A DNA stretch of 64,000 bases. It comes from Altererythrobacter sp. TH136. GTDB lineage: Bacteria; Pseudomonadota; Alphaproteobacteria; Sphingomonadales; Sphingomonadaceae. Below are positions 59,452-64,000 of this stretch, piece after piece. The first letter of the stretch is position 1. Each line of letters starts with the position of its first letter. A program made the translations under genes and the position numbers. The DNA lies in assembly GCF_007065885.1 (NCBI RefSeq), contig NZ_CP041409.1:2031501-2095500 (forward strand), written 5' to 3'. Under the pieces are notes generated by a model. That model made no database searches. It was not told where the DNA came from and saw only the letters and a program-made list of their open reading frames with translations.

Positions 59452-60807
59452 TCAGCTCGCCCGGACGTGTCTCAGGTAGCCGTCGACCTTGTGGCGCAAC
59501 GTCGATGCCTGATGCTTCAACTCGCTTGCCGAGCTCAAGACCTGCGATGCGGTGGCCCCGGTAGCCAGCGCGGTTTCCCGCACGTGCACGACGTTGGCGC
59601 TCACCTCGCCGGTACCCCGCGCCGCGGTATCGATGTTGCGCGCCAGCTCCTGACCCGCGACCGACTGCTGATCGACCGCCGAAGCGATCGATACGGCCGT
59701 CGCCTCCAGCTGTTGCACCTGACCGGAGATGGCCTGCAGCGCGCTGACGCTGTCACCGGTGGAGTTCTGCATGGCGCGGATCTGCGCGGCGATTTCTTCG
59801 GTCGCCTTGCTGGTCTGGGCGGCGAGTTCCTTCACTTCGCTGGCCACCACCGCGAACCCGCGGCCCGCCTCGCCGCTGCGCGCCGCCTCGATCGACGCGT
59901 TGAGCGCCAGCAAATTGGTGCGGCGCGCGATGGAGCCGATGAGTTCGACGATTTCCCCGATCTGGTCGGCCGAACAGGCGAGCGCCTTGACCGTTCCGTC
60001 CGCTTGTTCCGCCGCGGTCGTCGCTTCCCGCGCCAGCACGGCGGAGTGCGCCGCCTGACGGCTGATCTCGCCGATGGACATGGCAAACTCGTCGCTGGCT
60101 GCTGCGGCAGCAGAGACGCCGGAAGACGCTTCCGTCATGGAGCGCGAGACGATGTCGATCTGATCGGCCCCATGCTCCGCGGCGGTGGCCATCGAACTGG
60201 CGGCGCCCTCCAGTTGAGCGGCTGCCGAAGCGACGGCATTGACCACGTCGCTCACTTCGCGATCAAAATCGGCGCTGAGTTGGAGGAGCATGCGCTTCTG
60301 TTCCTCGCGCGCCTTCTTGCGATCCGCGAACATCTCGTCGAGTTTATAACCCGACTTCACGAACACCTCGAATGCCCGCGCCATGTCGCCGATCTCGTCC
60401 GCCCGGTCGAGGTAGCGCAGCTTATGGCCGCGGTTGCCGCTCGCGAGGTCGGCCATATCGCTGGTGAGCTGACGCAGGGGCATCGCCGTGTCGATCAGAC
60501 TGCGTCGCAAGGCGAGGCCGGTCAGCACCAGCGTAGCCGCCCACAGCACGACGATGGCGAGCATCACGGGCAGGGCGCCCTGGGCGGCGCTGGCGTTCAG
60601 AACCGCGACGAAAGACAACACAATCAATGTCAGAGCGCCAAGCGGCAGCCCCGCGAGCAGCTTGAACTTCCGATCGAGCGGCAGGTTGTTGAACCAGGTC
60701 GGCAGCGGCTGGCGGGAGACCTCCCGGTGAACCGCTTCGTCGCCCAGCGTCACGCTCGCGATTTCCGCGTGCAGGGTGCCCGGTTCGAATGTCGTGATCG
60801 CGTTCAT
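59452..60807 (-). CDS. Methyl-accepting chemotaxis protein without a periplasmic sensor domain
   Basis: 451 aa. A cytoplasmic N-terminus (about 48 aa) is followed by two helices at about 49-70 and 79-100 with only about eight residues between, so there is no periplasmic ligand domain. A HAMP-like segment ([22 protein letters not shown]) and a long coiled coil lead to the signalling tip [39 protein letters not shown]. It may sense membrane state or an internal signal. Coupled by a 4-bp overlap to the GGDEF-EAL gene. Confidence 0.9.
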   Translation of the reverse strand: MNAITTFEPGTLHAEIASVTLGDEAVHREVSRQPLPTWFNNLPLDRKFKLLAGLPLGALTLIVLSFVAVLNASAAQGALPVMLAIVVLWAATLVLTGLALRRSLIDTAMPLRQLTSDMADLASGNRGHKLRYLDRADEIGDMARAFEVFVKSGYKLDEMFADRKKAREEQKRMLLQLSADFDREVSDVVNAVASAAAQLEGAASSMATAAEHGADQIDIVSRSMTEASSGVSAAAAASDEFAMSIGEISRQAAHSAVLAREATTAAEQADGTVKALACSADQIGEIVELIGSIARRTNLLALNASIEAARSGEAGRGFAVVASEVKELAAQTSKATEEIAAQIRAMQNSTGDSVSALQAISGQVQQLEATAVSIASAVDQQSVAGQELARNIDTAARGTGEVSANVVHVRETALATGATASQVLSSASELKHQASTLRHKVDGYLRHVRAS

Positions 60808-62318
60808 GCTGCCCTCGTTGCCGTGCGTTTCGCCGGCTTGCCCAAATGCCTCGCCACCTGATCGGCGGGCATCGCCTTGTGATACAGCCAGCCCTGGATC
60901 TGATCGCACCCCGCGGCGCGGACCAGATCGGCCTGCTCTTCGGTTTCGACCCCTTCGGCGGTCACGTCCATGTTCATGGCCCGGGCGACCGAGATGCTCG
61001 ACAGCATCATTGCGCGGCTGCCCTCGTCGCTCTGGGCATCCGTCACCAGCGAGCGGTCGATCTTCAGTTTTTCGAACCGGAACTGGCGCAGGAAACCGAT
61101 CGAGGCATACCCGGTGCCGAAATCGTCGAGCGAGATGCTCACGCCAAAGTCGCGGATTACGTTCAGGCAGCGCTCCGCCACCACCGGATCGATGACCAGG
61201 CAGGTCTCGGTGATTTCCAGCTCCAGTCGTTCCGGCGGAAACCCTGTCTCCTCGAGGATCTGGCCCAACTGGAAGGGGAATTCCGGGTTCCGGAGCTGAG
61301 CGGCCGAGATGTTGACCGAGAGTTTGATGGTCGGCCACGCGAGTGCGTCCCGGCACGACCGCTCCATCACCCACAGGCCGATCCCGTTGATCAGGCCGGA
61401 TTCCTCGGCGACGGGAATGAATATGTTGGGGCCGATCTTCTTGCCATCGGCACGGTCCCAGCGGAGCAGTGATTCCACCGCGACGACTTCGCTGCTGCGG
61501 GCATCGACCAGCGGCTGGTAAGCGATCGTGAATTCGCCCTTGGCCAGCGCGCCACGCAGTTCCTCGTCGAGCTTCTGCGTCGCCTCGCGGCTTCGGTCGA
61601 AGTCGTCCGAGAACCAGGTGCAGCGCATCTTGCCGCCGCGCTTGGACGCGTACATCGCGACATCCGACCGTCGCAGCAATTCGGACGAGCCTAGCCCATC
61701 GCGTCCGGTCGAACGCGACAGGCCCACACTCGCGCCAAGCAGGATGCGGCGATCCTCAAGCGGGATCGGCGCTCCCAACCGCTCGATTAGGGTGCGGCAA
61801 ATGCCTTCCAGAATGGTGCCCGCCACGGGGCCAACCTTGAGTACCGCGAACTCGTCTCCGCCCAGACGATAGCAGCGCGCTTCACCCATGCAGATTTCCT
61901 GCAGGATATGGGACACCTCGATCAGCACCTGATCGCCGACGACGTGGCCATAGTGGTCGTTAACCAGCTTGAACCCGTCGAGGTCGATCAGCGCGACCGC
62001 CACTTCCTCGCCGGGCTTTGCCAGGCGCACAGCATCCTCATGCAGCGCGCGCCGGTTGGGTAAGGCGCTGAGGCTGTCCGTCCGGCTCAGATCTTCCAGC
62101 CGGATCACGTGCGTAAGGCCGAACCGGCCCAGCGCGAGAACCGCGGCCGCGTAGATTACAATGCATATGGCGGCGATCCATGTCGTGGCGATGTGATCGA
62201 TCTGCGCACCGACCAGCAGCAAGCCCGCAAACATGCCGAAGATGGTAGACAGGATGATCAGCGGCGCGAACACCAGCACACGCGGACCGAGAGCAGACGT
62301 GTTGTCTCGTGCGTTCAC
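60804..62318 (-). CDS. GGDEF-EAL cyclic-di-GMP protein
   Basis: About 504 aa. Two membrane helices (about 13-40 and 46-66), then a GGDEF domain with intact RLGGDEF and no obvious RxxD I-site, then an EAL domain reading AVESLLRW (ESL for EAL) with [34 protein letters not shown] and AEGVETEEQ intact. Both synthesis and hydrolysis look possible. GTG 62318 has GGGGGGA just upstream and is preferred to the ATG at 62375. In an operon with the chemoreceptor. Confidence 0.88.
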   Translation of the reverse strand: MNARDNTSALGPRVLVFAPLIILSTIFGMFAGLLLVGAQIDHIATTWIAAICIVIYAAAVLALGRFGLTHVIRLEDLSRTDSLSALPNRRALHEDAVRLAKPGEEVAVALIDLDGFKLVNDHYGHVVGDQVLIEVSHILQEICMGEARCYRLGGDEFAVLKVGPVAGTILEGICRTLIERLGAPIPLEDRRILLGASVGLSRSTGRDGLGSSELLRRSDVAMYASKRGGKMRCTWFSDDFDRSREATQKLDEELRGALAKGEFTIAYQPLVDARSSEVVAVESLLRWDRADGKKIGPNIFIPVAEESGLINGIGLWVMERSCRDALAWPTIKLSVNISAAQLRNPEFPFQLGQILEETGFPPERLELEITETCLVIDPVVAERCLNVIRDFGVSISLDDFGTGYASIGFLRQFRFEKLKIDRSLVTDAQSDEGSRAMMLSSISVARAMNMDVTAEGVETEEQADLVRAAGCDQIQGWLYHKAMPADQVARHLGKPAKRTATRAA

Positions 62319-62401
62319 TGGATTCCCCCCGGCGTCACCCCAGAACAGACGCCGGGGAAGATGCCTAACGTGCATTGCCTAATGAACCGCTAAGCCAGAA
62401 T

Positions 62402-63253
62402 TTACCTTCCGATTCCGAGCTTTACCGGCTGGGGCGCGCTGCGCGGAAGGCGGCGGTACAACCCGCTGGTGTCGCAAGCGGCGGAGAACGCGTCTGAATG
62501 ACCGGTCACCGTTTCGCCTGCGCCGATCATCAGCCATCCGTCAGGCGCGGTTGCGGCGGCCAGGCGCCCGAGCGCTCTTTCACGGTTCACGGCTGCAAAA
62601 TAGAGCAGGACGTTGCGGCACAGAACCAGGTCGAACCGCTGCGGGTCTGGCGGCGCGTCGAGCAGGTTGCGGCGCTGGAATCGGATCGGCCGGCTGAGTT
62701 CGGGGCGCGGACGCCAGCCCTCTGGCGTCTCGGTGAACCAAGAAAGCATCTGCGAAACGCCCAATCCGCGCTGAATTTCGAACTGTGAGTAAACACCGCG
62801 CTTCGCGGCTTCGATGGCGCGACTGGAGATATCGGTCGCCAGAATGTCGATCCGCCATCCCTGCCATCGCTGCGGCTGGTCGGCGAACAGCATCGCAAGC
62901 GACAGCGCCTCTTGCCCCGTCGAACAACCGGCGGACCAGATCGATAACCTCCGCGTCTCCGCACGTTTGCTGGCGAGATCGGGCAGGACTTCCGACGCTA
63001 GCAGATCAAACATCAACCGATCGCGGAAGAAATAGGTCTCGTTGTTAAGCAGCGCTTCGACGACTTCGTGCGTGAGCTTCTCCTCGCGCGCGTCGGCCAG
63101 CAGGCAGACGAGCTGATCGAGGTTGGACAAGCCGCGCTCGCGGAAAATCCCGGCCAGTGCCGTGTCGATCCGCCAGCGACGGCTGGCGGTCAACTGCTGA
63201 CCCGTCCGCGCGAACAGCAGGTCGGCGATGATGCGTTGAGAGACTTCGCTCAC
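62402..63253 (-). CDS. cheR: CheR protein-glutamate methyltransferase
   Basis: 283 aa. The N-terminal helical domain ends with the ALLNNETYFFRDRLMFDLL segment (CheR NETxFFRD). The SAM domain has LSIWSAGCSTGQEALSLAML, DILATDISSRAIEAAKRGVY and FDLVLCRNVLLYF. It methylates chemoreceptor glutamates. The start is GTG overlapping the cheB stop (GTGA). Confidence 0.93.
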   Translation of the reverse strand: MSEVSQRIIADLLFARTGQQLTASRRWRIDTALAGIFRERGLSNLDQLVCLLADAREEKLTHEVVEALLNNETYFFRDRLMFDLLASEVLPDLASKRAETRRLSIWSAGCSTGQEALSLAMLFADQPQRWQGWRIDILATDISSRAIEAAKRGVYSQFEIQRGLGVSQMLSWFTETPEGWRPRPELSRPIRFQRRNLLDAPPDPQRFDLVLCRNVLLYFAAVNRERALGRLAAATAPDGWLMIGAGETVTGHSDAFSAACDTSGLYRRLPRSAPQPVKLGIGR

Positions 63254-64000
63254 GCCCGGGTCGTTTCGATGGTTCGCGCCATGGCAGCGATGCGCGCGGC
63301 GATCTGCGCGGGCGGCAAGACCGCGGTGGCCAACCCGGCATCGGCAATCGCGCGGGGCATGCCCCAGACGGCGGAGGTGGCCGCATCCTGGGCAAAGATC
63401 GTTCCCCCTGCCGCCACCAATCGGGCGGCGCCGATCGCTCCGTCCCGGCCCATTCCCGACAGCACCGCGCCGATGGCTTGCCCGCCGGTCGCATCCGCCA
63501 GCGATTCGAACAGCGGATCGACCGAGGGTGTGCAGCCGCTGGGTGCCGCGTGATGGGAAATGCCGGTCACCATCTCATGACCCTGTCGCCGGACGACCAT
63601 ATGGCCATGGCCGGGCGCAACGTGGATGCGTCCGGCCTGCACCGGTGTCCCCGCATCCGCGACCACCGCCGGGCGGCCCGATGCCGCGGCGAGCTGGCGC
63701 GCCAGCGTGTCCATGAAGCTTTCAGGCAGGTGCTGCACCACGAGGATTGGCAAATCGCAGTATCGCGGCAGTGCCGCCAATAGCAGGCACAGCGCGTGGA
63801 TTCCGCCGGTCGACGCGCCGATGCCGATCGCTTGCGGCACGCCGGGTTCCCGGCGGCGGTGTGCCAGGGGCATGCTTCGGACGGCCGATGGCGCGGGGTG
63901 GCGGGCGCGGCCTGCCAGTGCGCGGATCTTGCCGATCAGCGCGCGCCCGTATCCCTCATCGAATTCGCCGGCGCGAGGCTTGAGGAGAGTGTCAGCGGCG
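63250..64000 (-). CDS. cheB: CheB methylesterase, cut by window edge
   Basis: The frame is open to base 64000, so the gene begins beyond the window. The visible N-terminal piece ADTLLKPRAGEFDEGYGRALIGKI is the end of a receiver domain (conserved Lys-Pro) plus linker. The methylesterase domain follows: GIGASTGGIHAL (catalytic Ser), VVQHLPESF (His) and LSGMGRDGAIGA (Asp). It removes receptor methyl groups on phosphorylation and with CheR gives adaptation. The frame's first ATG at 63873 is internal. Confidence 0.93.
   Translation of the reverse strand, partial: AADTLLKPRAGEFDEGYGRALIGKIRALAGRARHPAPSAVRSMPLAHRRREPGVPQAIGIGASTGGIHALCLLLAALPRYCDLPILVVQHLPESFMDTLARQLAAASGRPAVVADAGTPVQAGRIHVAPGHGHMVVRRQGHEMVTGISHHAAPSGCTPSVDPLFESLADATGGQAIGAVLSGMGRDGAIGAARLVAAGGTIFAQDAATSAVWGMPRAIADAGLATAVLPPAQIAARIAAMARTIETTRA

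Overview
The window is high-GC alphaproteobacterial chromosome, most likely order Sphingomonadales (Sphingomonadaceae/Erythrobacteraceae). The evidence is NDUFA12, DUF2155 and aat in a row, the tRNA-Trp / secE-nusG-rplK-rplA block, the ku/ligD end-joining pair, many acyl-CoA enzymes, and an integrated element carrying small proteins of sphingomonad type. This is inference from gene content; there is no rRNA to confirm it.

Layout. 1-9.1 kb: end of hemH, a cytochrome P450, an SDHAF4-like factor, rsmB, a TerC membrane protein, msrA, a secreted methyltransferase, a SIMPL lipoprotein whose ribosome binding site lies in a perfect hairpin, aguB-folK and tRNA-Lys. 9.2-16.9 kb: an esterase, then a TetR regulator divergent from a four-gene exporter (FtsX-type permease, ATPase, HlyD adaptor, NodT-type outer-membrane factor), then an ABC-F ATPase. 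17-23.3 kb: an unassigned set (PLP enzyme, Ddl-like ATP-grasp ligase, MobA-like nucleotidyltransferase) beside a truncated sugar-nucleotide dehydrogenase fragment and wecC/wecB. 23.3-32.8 kb: tyrosine breakdown (hpd and a VOC partner) and a beta-oxidation neighbourhood (thiolase, enoyl-CoA hydratase, alpha-methylacyl-CoA racemase, acyl-CoA dehydrogenase, dienoyl-CoA-reductase-like SDR). A 16-bp operator-like site recurs at two divergent promoters here and again upstream of the Baeyer-Villiger monooxygenase at 59.3 kb. 32.8-36.7 kb: ku-mgtC-ligD operon. 36.8-44.2 kb: DUF2721, a telA/xpaC/PHA-domain operon, a fatty acyl-AMP ligase, recX, DUF192, NDUFA12, DUF2155 and aat.

44.25-54.26 kb is the main unusual region: an integrated element of about 9.9 kb bounded by a repeat of the 3' part of tRNA-Trp. 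It separates tRNA-Trp from secE. Its right part has an amber-interrupted tyrosine integrase, a small winged-helix-like ORF without a normal start codon, a toprim/AAA primase-helicase and two small element proteins. Its left part is AT-richer cargo: an anchored nuclease, a frameshifted small gene under a LexA-like box, a bleomycin-resistance-type VOC protein coupled to YnfA, an orphan spore-coat-U protein and an RTX protein. Several cargo units are separated by one composite repeat. The tRNA-Trp appears chimeric: the copy of its 3' end left at the far junction pairs better with the 5' half than the present one.

54.4-64 kb: a 49-aa protein, secE, nusG, rplK, rplA with a clear terminator, a CinA-like domain protein, a Baeyer-Villiger monooxygenase, and a signalling block (cheB-cheR, GGDEF-EAL protein, chemoreceptor) that runs off the right edge.
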